Notes under the pieces: generated by a model
Told to the model about the DNA's origin: nothing
What the model saw: the letters and a program-made list of their open reading frames with translations, nothing else
The model's database searches: none
Translations under genes and position numbers: made by a program
Source of the DNA: Chryseosolibacter sp036402075
Lineage (GTDB): Bacteria; Bacteroidota; Bacteroidia; Cytophagales; Cyclobacteriaceae
NCBI GenBank assembly: GCA_036402075.1
Contig: DASWTP010000217.1
Location: 1-41,837, forward strand
Direction of reading: 5' to 3'
DNA: 41,837 bases
Shown: in pieces, positions 16,487 to 24,359 of the stretch
Position numbering within the stretch: the first letter of the stretch is position 1
How the letters are laid out: each line of letters starts with the position of its first letter

Positions 16487-17182
16487 CTAAAGCTCAAAGG
16501 AAAATCCTTTCTCGGTGAGCTGATTATAAATCTTCTTATCGAACTTGTAAAGGCTGGCAGCACGGTGCGATACCTCCGTTTGCTTCTCATTGCAGGGTAC
16601 TAAAAGATTCATATTCAAGAGCTTTCTTCGGAAGTTCGGCTTGTCAACTTCTGTTTCCAGGATTGCCTCGTACAACTGCTGGATCTGGTTAAGCGTAAAT
16701 TTCTTTGGGAGCAAATTGAATCCAATAGGCTCGTGCCGCACTTTATGTTTTAGGTTTTTAAAGCCGTAGTCCAGGATCTTATTGTGATCGTAGGGGAGTT
16801 TCGGTACATCGTGAATATTGAACCATTTCACATCCGATGCCGTGAAGCCTGGGTTCAGTGAATAGTTGTCGGCATTTACCAATGCTTTGTAGGCAATGGT
16901 GATCACGCGCTTGGTAGGGTAGCGGTTCACATCGCCAAATGAGCGCATCTGCTCCAGGTAAATATTGGAGACGCCCGTAAGTGATTTCAGCAGGCGGTTT
17001 GCAGCTTCGTCAACATCTTCATTGTATTGGATCCATCCGCCCGGCAGCGCCCACTTGCCCTTACTGATTCCCTCACCATGTTTGATGAGCAACACGTCCA
17101 GCTCTCCGTCCTTGAAACCGAAAATCAAACAATCTATTGAAAGTGCGTCAATAATATCGCTCGAGTATTTTACGGGTCGCAT
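16487..17182 (-). CDS. Nudix-type (NrtR/AraR-like) transcriptional regulator of sugar use
   Basis: A 231-aa protein from the ATG at 17182; an upstream ATG at 17236 would add 18 hydrophobic, Phe-rich residues and would cover the operator, so the shorter start is preferred. The N-terminal Nudix domain (about 15-140) has LPGGW, and its Nudix box (49-71) keeps G-x5-E but reads RLLKSLTG where hydrolases have REUxEExG, so the catalytic glutamates are missing. A winged-helix domain follows (about 150-231). Bacteroides AraR is a known regulator of this design. It is divergent from xylB with a perfect palindrome between them and upstream of the MFS permease, so it is probably a pentose-responsive repressor of both. 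Confidence 0.87.
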   Translation of the reverse strand: MRPVKYSSDIIDALSIDCLIFGFKDGELDVLLIKHGEGISKGKWALPGGWIQYNEDVDEAANRLLKSLTGVSNIYLEQMRSFGDVNRYPTKRVITIAYKALVNADNYSLNPGFTASDVKWFNIHDVPKLPYDHNKILDYGFKNLKHKVRHEPIGFNLLPKKFTLNQIQQLYEAILETEVDKPNFRRKLLNMNLLVPCNEKQTEVSHRAASLYKFDKKIYNQLTEKGFSFEL

Positions 17183-17228
17183 AAGGAAATGAGGTTTCTG
17201 TTCGAAGATATAAAAAAAAGTAAAAATT

Positions 17229-17245
17229 ATAGTCATTTTGACTAT
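17229..17245. promoter_or_regulatory. Perfect 17-bp palindrome, probable Nudix-regulator operator
   Basis: ATAGTCA-TTT-TGACTAT is a perfect inverted repeat with 7-nt arms in the 91-nt gap between the regulator (start 17182) and xylB (start 17274). A TGTCAATAATATTG stretch follows, with TAATATTG (17253-17260) one base off the TAnnTTTG -7 box of xylB. Position and symmetry fit an autoregulatory operator for a dimeric winged-helix repressor. Confidence 0.65.
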
Positions 17246-17273
17246 TTGTCAATAATATTGTCCAACAACCGCT

Positions 17274-18782
17274 ATGACGCAATACTTACTTGGCCTTGAC
17301 ATTGGAAGCTCTTCCATCAAAGCATCGCTTGTTAATGCATCGACTGGTGGCGCTGTCGCCACAGCTCAGTCTCCCTCGGAAGAAATGCCCATGATCGCAG
17401 TCAACCCGGGATGGGCGGAGCAAGACCCTGACATGTGGTGGAATCATGCTGTGATCTGCATCCAGTCTCTCGTTAAGAAATCAGGCATCGATCCCAAAGG
17501 CATTGAAGCAATCGGCATATCGTATCAAATGCATGGACTGGTCGTGGTAGATAAAAACCTCAAACCACTCCGTCCGTCAATTATTTGGTGTGATAGTCGT
17601 GCCGTTCCTTTTGGTGATGCCGCTAATAAAGCACTTGGCGAAAGTTACTGCCTCGAGCACTTCCTTAACTCACCGGGTAACTTCACAGCGGCCAAGCTAA
17701 AATGGGTGCAAACCAACGAGCCGAAGCTGTATGAGAGCATTCATAAATTCATGTTGCCTGGCGACTATATTACGCTAAAACTGTCTGGAGAAATAGTGAC
17801 GACTGACTCAAGCTTGTCTGAAGGTATTTTCTGGGACTATAAAACGAAGTCTGTCTCTGAGAAACTTTTGTCGTACTACGGTTTCAGCAAGTCACTGGTG
17901 CCTGAATTAAAACCGGTGTTCTCGGTGCATGCCCAAATTCGGAAAGACGTTGCAGCAGAACTCGGGCTGAGTCCAAACGTAAGGATCTCCTACACCTCGG
18001 GAGATCAGCCGAACAATGCGTTTTCGTTGAACGTTTTAAATGCGGGTGAGACTGCAGCAACGGCAGGGACTTCAGGTGTCATCTATAGCGTCACTGACAA
18101 AAATGCATTCGATGCGAAGTCAAGAGTCAATACGTTTGTCCATGTCAATAACACCGCTGATAAAATTTCAAATGGTGTACTCCTTTGTATCAACGGTACA
18201 GGGATCCTGAATAGCTGGCTGCGCAAAAACACAAAATCTACCAGCGAAGCGTATCCGTATGAAGCGATGAACGCTATGGCGGCAAGAGTGCCCATTGGGG
18301 CGGAAGGACTTTCCGTGCTGCCGTTCGGAAATGGGGCTGAACGTATTCTCGAAAACAGAGAGATTGGCGCGACTTTTCAAGGGCTGAACTTTAATCGCCA
18401 TGGACAGCAGCACATCTTTAGAGCAGCACAGGAAGGCATCGTGTTTTCGCTCCGCTACGGGTTCGATATTCTCCAAAAAATGGGTTTAAAAACAAACGTG
18501 ATTCGCGCGGGCAACGCCAATATGTTCTTGAGTCCGCTATTCCGCGAAGCATTTGTTAATACGATTGGCTCACCGCTTGAACTTTATAACACCGATGGTG
18601 CTACGGGTGCAGCCATTGGTGCTGGAGTGGGAGCAGGACTGTTCGCGGATTTCAAGGATGCTTTCAAGGGACTGAAAGTAATTGGAAACGAAAATCCCGA
18701 TTCAAACAAGATTGAAAAATATCAAGCTGCCTACGAGGGCTGGAAGCGAAAACTCGAGGCGCAGCTCAGTATTCAACAATAA
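17274..18782 (+). CDS. xylB: Xylulokinase (FGGY family)
   Basis: A 502-aa kinase that phosphorylates D-xylulose to xylulose-5-phosphate. The N-terminal nucleotide/sugar block is YLLGLDIGSSSIKASLV (about 4-20). IGISYQMHGLVVVD (about 83-96) is the xylulokinase-type substrate block, YTSGDQPNNAF contains the likely catalytic Asp, and AGTSGVIY and DGATGAAIGAGVGAG are the ATP-site glycine blocks. The length matches bacterial XylB. It is followed after 66 nt by xylA, the usual partner, and is divergent from the Nudix regulator. Confidence 0.94.
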   Translation: MTQYLLGLDIGSSSIKASLVNASTGGAVATAQSPSEEMPMIAVNPGWAEQDPDMWWNHAVICIQSLVKKSGIDPKGIEAIGISYQMHGLVVVDKNLKPLRPSIIWCDSRAVPFGDAANKALGESYCLEHFLNSPGNFTAAKLKWVQTNEPKLYESIHKFMLPGDYITLKLSGEIVTTDSSLSEGIFWDYKTKSVSEKLLSYYGFSKSLVPELKPVFSVHAQIRKDVAAELGLSPNVRISYTSGDQPNNAFSLNVLNAGETAATAGTSGVIYSVTDKNAFDAKSRVNTFVHVNNTADKISNGVLLCINGTGILNSWLRKNTKSTSEAYPYEAMNAMAARVPIGAEGLSVLPFGNGAERILENREIGATFQGLNFNRHGQQHIFRAAQEGIVFSLRYGFDILQKMGLKTNVIRAGNANMFLSPLFREAFVNTIGSPLELYNTDGATGAAIGAGVGAGLFADFKDAFKGLKVIGNENPDSNKIEKYQAAYEGWKRKLEAQLSIQQ

Positions 18783-18848
18783 AATCAGCTAGTAAAGTTG
18801 ATGTCGACTTTTCAATTTAAAATCTAAAAATCTCAAATTAAAACTTCT

Positions 18849-20177
18849 ATGAAACTTACGCTGGGCGACAACGAGTATTTCAAAGGCATTGGCCAGATAA
18901 AATATGAAGGCAGGGAATCGGATAATCCAATGGCTTTCAAATTTTATGATCCAACAAAAAAGGTTGGCAAGAAAACAATGGAAGAACATTTCCGCTTTGC
19001 GATCGCCTACTGGCACACGTTCTGTGGAACAGGTGGCGATCCATTCGGACCTGGAACCAAACTTTTTCCCTGGCTGACGGCTGCCGATCCGGTGCAGCGC
19101 GCCTATGATAAAATGGATGCAGCATTTGAATTCATCACCAAGATTGGTGCGCCATTCTATTGCTTTCACGACTATGATCTCGTGGACGAAGCGCCAACCT
19201 TAAAGGAATCGGAAGGTCGCCTTCAAAAAGTTGTTGAGTATGCGAAAAAGAAGCAGAAGGCATCTGGCGTTAAGTTGCTTTGGGGAACTGCCAACCTGTT
19301 TTCTCACCCGAGATATATGAATGGCGCAGCAACCAACCCCGACTTCGATGTCGTTTGTTATGCTGGCGCACAGGTTCGCAATGCACTTGATGCGACCATC
19401 GCTCTCGGAGGTGCAAACTATGTTTTCTGGGGAGGTCGCGAAGGTTACATGTCGTTGCTCAATACGAACATGAAGCGTGAACAGGAGCACATGGCGCGTT
19501 TCCTTCATATGGCAAAAGATTATGCGAGAGCAAATGGATTTAAAGGCACGTTCTTCATTGAACCGAAGCCGATGGAGCCATCAAAGCATCAATACGATTT
19601 TGATTCTGCAACGGTAATTTCGTTCTTACGCCAGTTCGACCTCATGGACGACTTCAAGCTTAATATCGAAGTGAACCACGCTACACTGGCGCACCATACA
19701 TTCCAGCACGAATTGCAGGTAGCTGCAGACGCAGGTATGCTCGGAAGTATTGATGCCAACCGCGGAGATTATCAGAACGGTTGGGATACAGATCAATTTC
19801 CAAATAACCTCTACGAACTGGCTGAGGCGATGCTGGTGATCCTTGAGGCGGGCGGTTTTAAAACTGGTGGTGTAAACTTCGATGCGAAGGCAAGACGGAA
19901 TTCGACCGACCTGGAAGATATTTTTTATGCGCACATTGGCGGAATGGATTGCTTCGCGCGTTCCCTGCTCATCGCTCAGGCTGTTCTTGACGATGGTGAA
20001 TACACACGGTTACGCAAAGACCGCTACGCCAGCTTTGACTCTGGAAAAGGCAAGCAATTTTCACAAGGCAAACTCGGACTTGATGAATTAAGATCTCTTG
20101 CGCATAAAACCGGTGAGCCCAAGCAGTTAAGTGGAAAGCAAGAGTATTTTGAAAATCTAATCAGTAAGTTCATTTAG
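18849..20177 (+). CDS. xylA: Xylose isomerase
   Basis: A 442-aa cytosolic TIM-barrel enzyme interconverting D-xylose and D-xylulose with two divalent metals. H107 and D110 in FHDYDLVDEAP form the ring-opening site. Metal and substrate ligands are visible as E238 and K240 in FIEPKPMEPSKHQYD, E274 and H277 in NIEVNHATLAHHTF, and D302, D313 and D315 in SIDANRG and GWDTDQFP. The N-terminal block WHTFCGTGGDPFG is typical of the class II (E. coli-like) enzymes. Length is normal. It is co-directional with xylB. The word repeat after its stop may serve as its terminator. Confidence 0.96.
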   Translation: MKLTLGDNEYFKGIGQIKYEGRESDNPMAFKFYDPTKKVGKKTMEEHFRFAIAYWHTFCGTGGDPFGPGTKLFPWLTAADPVQRAYDKMDAAFEFITKIGAPFYCFHDYDLVDEAPTLKESEGRLQKVVEYAKKKQKASGVKLLWGTANLFSHPRYMNGAATNPDFDVVCYAGAQVRNALDATIALGGANYVFWGGREGYMSLLNTNMKREQEHMARFLHMAKDYARANGFKGTFFIEPKPMEPSKHQYDFDSATVISFLRQFDLMDDFKLNIEVNHATLAHHTFQHELQVAADAGMLGSIDANRGDYQNGWDTDQFPNNLYELAEAMLVILEAGGFKTGGVNFDAKARRNSTDLEDIFYAHIGGMDCFARSLLIAQAVLDDGEYTRLRKDRYASFDSGKGKQFSQGKLGLDELRSLAHKTGEPKQLSGKQEYFENLISKFI

Positions 20178-20180
20178 AGA

Positions 20181-20253
20181 AGTGACGAATTACGAAATAC
20201 GAATTACGAATGACGAATTTAAGGACGTGTATTCGTCATTTGTCACTCGTCAT
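20181..20253. repeat. Inverted word repeat (ATTCGTCATTCGTC family) after xylA
   Basis: Plus-sense words GTGACGAATTACGAAATACGA, ATTACGA, ATGACGAAT (20182-20218) are followed, across a 12-nt loop, by ATTCGTCATTTGTCACTCGTCAT (20231-20253). The stem ATGACGAAT/ATTCGTCAT is perfect and extends to 13 bp with one wobble. It is the second copy of the family seen at 13467-13548. Confidence 0.72.
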
Positions 20254-20328
20254 ATTTATGAAGCGCGGTTTAAACCGATTTGCAACGAAAAAGACCTTCC
20301 ATCGGTGGCGCAATCGTTTTCGAGACGA

Positions 20329-20336
20329 TAATTTTG
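20329..20336 (+). promoter_or_regulatory. -7 box TAATTTTG of the Gfo/Idh gene series
   Basis: TAATTTTG matches TAnnTTTG exactly and lies 55 nt before the ATG at 20392. No TTG stands at 17-23 nt upstream, so the -33 element is weak or absent, which would suit an activated promoter. The surrounding 20254-20391 contains no gene. Confidence 0.5.
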
Positions 20337-20391
20337 TAATTTTTGATGAAGAACCTTTAAAAAACTGAATCAAGCCCTATTTTTAGAACTT

Positions 20392-21549
20392 ATGAGCAGA
20401 AAACTACGCATGGGAATGATCGGTGGAAGTCTGGAGGCTTTCATCGGTGCCGTTCATCGCAAAGCCGCATCCATTGACGGAGAAATAGAACTGGTTTGTG
20501 GCGCTTTCAGCAGTGATCCAAAGAAATCAAAAGCCACGGGTAAAGCCTTGTACCTTGACCCGAAACGGGTCTATGGAAGTTACCGTGAAATGATCGAGAC
20601 GGAGAAAAGTCTTCCAGAAGATCAGCGGATGGATTTTGTGTCGATTGTGACACCGAACCACGTTCACTTTGATCCGGCAAAGATGGCGCTTGAAAACGGC
20701 TTCCATGTCATCATCGATAAACCCATTGCGTTTAATGTCGCGGAAGCGAAAGCGCTTAAAAAGATAGTCGACAAGACAGGCCTTGTACTCGCGCTGACAC
20801 ATACCTACACCGGATACCCAATGGTGAAGGAGGCGCGCAACATGGTGGCTGCCGGTAAGATCGGAAAAGTCCGCAAAGTTTACGTAGAGTATCCGCAGGG
20901 CTGGCTCTCAACATTTGTAGAAGGAAGCGGGAACAAGCAGGCCAGTTGGCGAACAGACCCATCCAAGTCAGGCGCGGGCGGAGCGATCGGTGATATTGGA
21001 ACGCACGCAGCAAATCTGGCCGAATACATCACGGGGTCGAACATCACCGAGATCAATGCTTTATTGAATACCGTTGTAAAGGGCAGACTTCTTGATGACG
21101 ATAGCTCGATGCTGGTGAAGTTTGAAAATGGGGCAAGTGGGGTGTTGCTGGCGACCCAGGTGGCAGCCGGAGATGAGAACAACCTCAACATTCGTGTATA
21201 TGGTGAGAAGGGCGGGCTCGAGTGGCGCCAGGAAGAACCGAACACACTCGTTGTGAAGTGGCTCGACAAACCAAAAGAGATTCTTCGCGCAGGCTGGGGC
21301 TACCTCTCGGATGCAGCTAAGAAAAACACGCGTACACCGTCCGGTCACCCGGAAGGCTACCTCGAAGCATTCGCTAATTTATACATGGCTTTTGCGCGAG
21401 GCGTTCGCGACCACAAAGCCGGCAAAAAAATCGACCCAGCGAAATACGACTTCCCAGACGCAGAAGATGGCGTTCGCGGAATGGCATTCGTTGAAACAGT
21501 TATTAAAAGCGCGACTTCGAATAAGAAGTGGACGCCACTCAAAATTTAG
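20392..21549 (+). CDS. Gfo/Idh/MocA family NAD(P)-dependent oxidoreductase
   Basis: A 385-aa cytosolic dehydrogenase with no signal peptide. The Rossmann motif is GMIGGSLEAFIG (8-19), and the family EKP motif appears as DKP (109-111), a conservative Glu-to-Asp change. The C-terminal half has GAGGAIGDIGTHAANLAEYI with the likely catalytic H205. Members of this family interconvert sugars and 3-keto sugars with NAD(H). It opens a gene series with TIM-barrel, cytochrome and DUF1080 genes, the context expected for 3-keto-glycoside metabolism, where it would act as the intracellular reductase or dehydrogenase. A four-helix-bundle gene with repeats separates it from the next enzyme gene. Confidence 0.9.
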   Translation: MSRKLRMGMIGGSLEAFIGAVHRKAASIDGEIELVCGAFSSDPKKSKATGKALYLDPKRVYGSYREMIETEKSLPEDQRMDFVSIVTPNHVHFDPAKMALENGFHVIIDKPIAFNVAEAKALKKIVDKTGLVLALTHTYTGYPMVKEARNMVAAGKIGKVRKVYVEYPQGWLSTFVEGSGNKQASWRTDPSKSGAGGAIGDIGTHAANLAEYITGSNITEINALLNTVVKGRLLDDDSSMLVKFENGASGVLLATQVAAGDENNLNIRVYGEKGGLEWRQEEPNTLVVKWLDKPKEILRAGWGYLSDAAKKNTRTPSGHPEGYLEAFANLYMAFARGVRDHKAGKKIDPAKYDFPDAEDGVRGMAFVETVIKSATSNKKWTPLKI

Positions 21550-21563
21550 TCATCGTCTGACTA
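21547..21563. promoter_or_regulatory. Palindrome TAGTCA-N5-TGACTA, resembles the xyl operator
   Basis: The arms TAGTCA and TGACTA are identical to the inner six bases of each arm of the palindrome at 17229-17245, but the spacer is 5 instead of 3 nt. It includes the stop codon of the Gfo/Idh gene. It could be a variant site for the same regulator or chance. Confidence 0.25.
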
Positions 21564-21578
21564 TTTATCCACCAGAGA

Positions 21579-21607
21579 GGCATTAGGAATTAGGCATTTG
21601 GCATTAG
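21579..21607. repeat. Left word repeat flanking the four-helix-bundle gene
   Basis: Words GGCATTAGGAATTA, GGCATTTGGCATTAG. The 13-mer GGAATTAGGCATT (21586-21598) recurs in inverted orientation at 22017-22029, on the other side of the gene. Confidence 0.75.
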
Positions 21608-21620
21608 TAAAGACAATTCT

Positions 21621-22025
21621 ATGATCTCAAGTTTGGAGGATTTTAATACTTACAATCAGGCAATGGAAATTGGTGAGGGAGTTTGGGATGTGGTGATACG
21701 ATGGAAGTTTTTTGAAAAGGATACGGTTGGGAAGCAATTGGTGCGAGCGACTGACTCAATTGCGGCCAATTTGTCTGAAGGCTTAGGAAGGTATCATTAC
21801 CGCGAAAGAAAAAATTTCGGATACTATTCACGAGGATCACTTTTCGAAACGAAAACATGGCTCACAAAAGCCCGAAACCGAGACCTTATAGATGAACAGA
21901 AATTTAATTCACTCATTGGCAAATTAGACGTCATAGGAAAAATGCTCAACGGATACATAAACTCAATTGGTGTTCAAGAACCCGAAGCCGACTATGGCTC
22001 GGACCCTGCATTTCCTAATGCCTAA
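21621..22025 (+). CDS. Four-helix-bundle protein (S23 / 23S rRNA-intervening-sequence family)
   Basis: A 134-aa all-helical protein of the S23 family, recognised by LEDFNTYNQAMEI near the N-terminus and by the core RATDSIAANLSEGLGRYHYR and SRGSLFETKTWLTKARNRDLI. This family was named from ORFs inside intervening sequences of 23S rRNA genes and is related to the Avd accessory proteins of diversity-generating retroelements; no reverse transcriptase or rRNA is present here. Its cellular function is unknown. The gene is enclosed by inverted word repeats, its last codons and stop lie inside the right repeat, and it interrupts a series of sugar genes, all of which suggest insertion as a unit. No promoter of its own is evident. 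Confidence 0.88.
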   Translation: MISSLEDFNTYNQAMEIGEGVWDVVIRWKFFEKDTVGKQLVRATDSIAANLSEGLGRYHYRERKNFGYYSRGSLFETKTWLTKARNRDLIDEQKFNSLIGKLDVIGKMLNGYINSIGVQEPEADYGSDPAFPNA

Positions 22026-22046
22026 TTCCCAGTGCCCAATGCCTTA
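22009..22046. repeat. Right word repeat flanking the four-helix-bundle gene
   Basis: Words CATTTCCTAATGCC, TAATTCCCAGTGCCC, AATGCC. It is the inverted counterpart of 21579-21607 (AATGCCTAATTCC at 22017-22029 is the exact reverse complement of the left 13-mer) and is close to the solo copy at 5051-5090. It overlaps the last six sense codons and the TAA of the four-helix-bundle gene. Confidence 0.75.
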
Positions 22047-22084
22047 ATGAAAAGAACAACCAACCAACAAACACGACTTTAAAA

Positions 22085-23137
22085 ATGAAGACAATCAAAG
22101 GTCCCGCCATCTTTCTCGCGCAGTTCATGGGCGACCATGCCCCATTTGATAATATTAAGACCATTGCCAAGTGGGCAGCTTCTCTTGGTTATGTTGGAAT
22201 ACAGATTCCAACATGGGATCCGCGCGCCATTGATTTACAGAAAGCTGCGGAAAGCAAAGACTACTGTGACGATTGGAAAGGAGTGATCGAGGCTGCAGGT
22301 CTGCAAGTGACCGAACTTTCAACGCATTTGCAGGGACAACTAGTGGCTGTCAATCCTGCATATAATGATTTGTTTGATGGCTTCGCACCAAAATCCGTTC
22401 GTGGCGATGCAAAGGCACGGCAGGCGTGGGCGGTCGAGCAATTGAAGTTCGCAGCGAAAGCAAGCAAAAACCTTGGACTGAATGCCCACGCTACGTTCTC
22501 AGGTGCATTGATGTGGCAGACGGTTTATCCATGGCCTCAACGTCCGGCTGGTTTAGTGGAAGATGGTTTTAAAGAACTTGCCAAACGATGGCTACCGATT
22601 TTAAATGCCTTCGACAAAGCCGGGGTGGACGTTTGTTACGAAATCCATCCGGGAGAAGACCTTCATGATGGGGTTACGTTCGAACGTTTTTGGGAAGCCA
22701 CAGAGAAGCATCCTCGTTGCAACATCCTTTACGATCCGAGTCATTTTGTGCTCCAGCAGCTGGATTATCTGCAATACATTGATTTCTACCACCAGTTCAT
22801 CAAGATGTTTCACGTAAAAGATGCGGAATTCAATCCTACCGGAAGGTCAGGCGTTTACGGTGGCTATCAGGATTGGGTGAACCGCCCGGGAAGATTTCGG
22901 TCTTTGGGCGATGGTCAGGTGGATTTCAAGTCAATCTTCTCTAAATTGACCCAGTATGGCTACGAAGGCTGGGCAGTGCTGGAGTGGGAGTGCTGCATTA
23001 AGCACCCCGAGCAGGGCGCGGCTGAAGGCTCGAAGTTTATTAAAGATCACATTATCCGTGTCACTGAAAAAGCGTTTGACGACTTTGCCGGTGCCGGGAA
23101 AGATCAGAAGCTCAATAAAAAAGTTCTAGGAATTTAA
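22085..23137 (+). CDS. Sugar phosphate isomerase/epimerase-like TIM-barrel protein (AP endonuclease 2 family), cytosolic
   Basis: A 350-aa protein without a signal peptide. Barrel-strand motifs with likely metal ligands are visible: YEIHPGEDLHDG with E186, LYDPSHF with D217 and H220, MFHVKDAEF with H243, and AVLEWEC with E300. Family members isomerise or epimerise sugars, or hydrate 2-hydroxy-3-keto-glycals made by DUF1080-type lyases. It lies 24 nt before a cytochrome c lipoprotein gene and a DUF1080 gene, so a role in keto-sugar handling is the preferred inference. A second, Tat-exported relative is at 31563. Confidence 0.88.
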   Translation: MKTIKGPAIFLAQFMGDHAPFDNIKTIAKWAASLGYVGIQIPTWDPRAIDLQKAAESKDYCDDWKGVIEAAGLQVTELSTHLQGQLVAVNPAYNDLFDGFAPKSVRGDAKARQAWAVEQLKFAAKASKNLGLNAHATFSGALMWQTVYPWPQRPAGLVEDGFKELAKRWLPILNAFDKAGVDVCYEIHPGEDLHDGVTFERFWEATEKHPRCNILYDPSHFVLQQLDYLQYIDFYHQFIKMFHVKDAEFNPTGRSGVYGGYQDWVNRPGRFRSLGDGQVDFKSIFSKLTQYGYEGWAVLEWECCIKHPEQGAAEGSKFIKDHIIRVTEKAFDDFAGAGKDQKLNKKVLGI

Positions 23138-23160
23138 TCAATCGAATAAAATTTAGACAG

Positions 23161-23595
23161 ATGAAAAAGTTAATGATGATCCTTCTTGTAGTCGCAACCG
23201 CAAGTTGGACAATGACCTCCTGTGGTGGTAAGAAAGAAGAAGCAACGGAAGAAAAGAAAGAAGAAGGCTATAGTGATTATGAAACTGCCGAGCCCAAAAA
23301 GGAATCTTCAGAAGACCTGATCAAGCAAGGCCAGGTGCTTGTCGATCAAAGCGATTGCAAGACGTGTCATCACGCAACGAATAAGCTTATCGGCCCTGCT
23401 CATGCAGATGTGGCTAAGAAATATGAATTCACGCAAGCGAATACAACTATGCTTGCTGGCAAAATCATTAAAGGCGGTAGCGGAGTTTGGGGCGAGATCC
23501 CGATGACCGCACATCCCGACTTGTCGCAACAGGATGCTGAGAAGATGGCTATGTACGTGCTCTCGCTCGATGGCGAAAAGCCGGCTGACCGTTAA
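23161..23595 (+). CDS. Small c-type cytochrome lipoprotein
   Basis: A 144-aa lipoprotein. The signal ends in MTSC with lipidated Cys21. A Lys/Glu-rich linker (22-50) is followed by one cytochrome c domain (about 52-138) with the haem site CKTCH at 66-70 and the axial Met115 in VWGEIPMTAHPDL. It should accept single electrons in the periplasm from a dehydrogenase and pass them to a terminal oxidase. It is 24 nt after the TIM-barrel gene and 29 nt before the DUF1080 gene. Its cytochrome domain is closely similar to the domain inside the 1266-aa protein (304-375) and more distantly to that in the 1101-aa protein. Confidence 0.92.
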   Translation: MKKLMMILLVVATASWTMTSCGGKKEEATEEKKEEGYSDYETAEPKKESSEDLIKQGQVLVDQSDCKTCHHATNKLIGPAHADVAKKYEFTQANTTMLAGKIIKGGSGVWGEIPMTAHPDLSQQDAEKMAMYVLSLDGEKPADR

Positions 23596-23624
23596 TTAAG
23601 AACCAACACCAATCTGCCAGACCT

Positions 23625-24341
23625 ATGAAAATAAGAATATTGCTTACTGTGCTCGCGCTTTCATTGTGTATTCTTGACACAACTGCACAGGATAATACGC
23701 TGTCCAAGAAAGAAAAGAAGGAGGGATGGAAACTTCTGTTTGATGGAAAAACCACAACCGGTTGGAGAAACTTTAACGCTAACACCATCGGCAAAGCGTG
23801 GATTGTCGATAATGGAGCGCTGCATCTCGATAATTCCGTTAAGACACGAGAGGATCGTGGCGATATCATGACAGCCGATGAATACGAGAATTACGAATTC
23901 ACCATCGACTGGAAGATCGACTCCTGCGGAAATAGTGGAATTATCTTCAACGTGGTCGAAGATCCAAAGTACCGCGCAGTTTGGCATACGGGCCCGGAAA
24001 TGCAAGTGCTTGACAACAATTGCCATCCGGATGCAAAAATTGAAAAGCACAGAGCCGGTGATCTCTATGATCTGATCAAATCGTCTAAAGAGACCGTTAA
24101 GCCTGCGGGCCAGTGGAATACAGCTAAGATTGTTTCTAACAAAGGTAAGTATGAATTCTGGCTCAATGGCTACAAAGCTGTTGAGTTCACTATGCACGAT
24201 GCCGCCTGGGATGCGCTGGTCGCTGGCAGCAAGTTCAAAAACATGGCAGACTTTGGAAAAGCTACCAAAGGTCACATCGCCCTGCAAGACCATGGCGATA
24301 AGGTTTGGTATCGCAATATCAAGATCAGAGAAATTAAATAA
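23625..24341 (+). CDS. Secreted DUF1080 (3-keto-disaccharide hydrolase domain) protein
   Basis: A 238-aa protein with a Sec signal peptide (about 1-22, cleavage near TTAQ). The rest is one DUF1080 beta-jellyroll domain, starting GWKLLFDGKTTTGWRNF and containing CGNSGIIFNVVEDPKY, TGPEMQVLDN, HPDAKIEKHRAGDLYDL and GHIALQDHG. Pfam names this family 3-keto-disaccharide hydrolase; members cleave 3-keto-glycosides by elimination or hydrolysis. It is nearly a copy of the C-terminal domain of the next gene (residues 1051-1266), with long identical blocks, so the two arose by tandem duplication. It should act in the periplasm. Confidence 0.93.
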   Translation: MKIRILLTVLALSLCILDTTAQDNTLSKKEKKEGWKLLFDGKTTTGWRNFNANTIGKAWIVDNGALHLDNSVKTREDRGDIMTADEYENYEFTIDWKIDSCGNSGIIFNVVEDPKYRAVWHTGPEMQVLDNNCHPDAKIEKHRAGDLYDLIKSSKETVKPAGQWNTAKIVSNKGKYEFWLNGYKAVEFTMHDAAWDALVAGSKFKNMADFGKATKGHIALQDHGDKVWYRNIKIREIK

Positions 24342-24359
24342 CCCGTTCTATTTCCGTTT

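Noticed and set aside
17183..17236. Longer start (ATG 17236) for the Nudix regulator
   Set aside because: The extra 18 residues (TIIFTFFYIFEQKPHFL) do not look like the family's N-terminus and would place the coding region over the palindromic operator; the ATG at 17182 gives a normal start.
13467..20253. CRISPR array as explanation of the repeated ATTCGTC or GCATTAGG words
   Set aside because: The words are 6-9 nt, contiguous without regular spacers, vary from copy to copy and occur in both orientations; no cas gene is present.
21579..22046. IS element or diversity-generating retroelement around the four-helix-bundle gene
   Set aside because: There is no transposase, no reverse transcriptase and no template/variable repeat pair; only the S23-type protein and word repeats are visible.
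23661..24293. A 210-codon minus-strand frame inside the DUF1080 gene
   Set aside because: Antisense shadow of the conserved DUF1080 domain, without family resemblance or its own start region.
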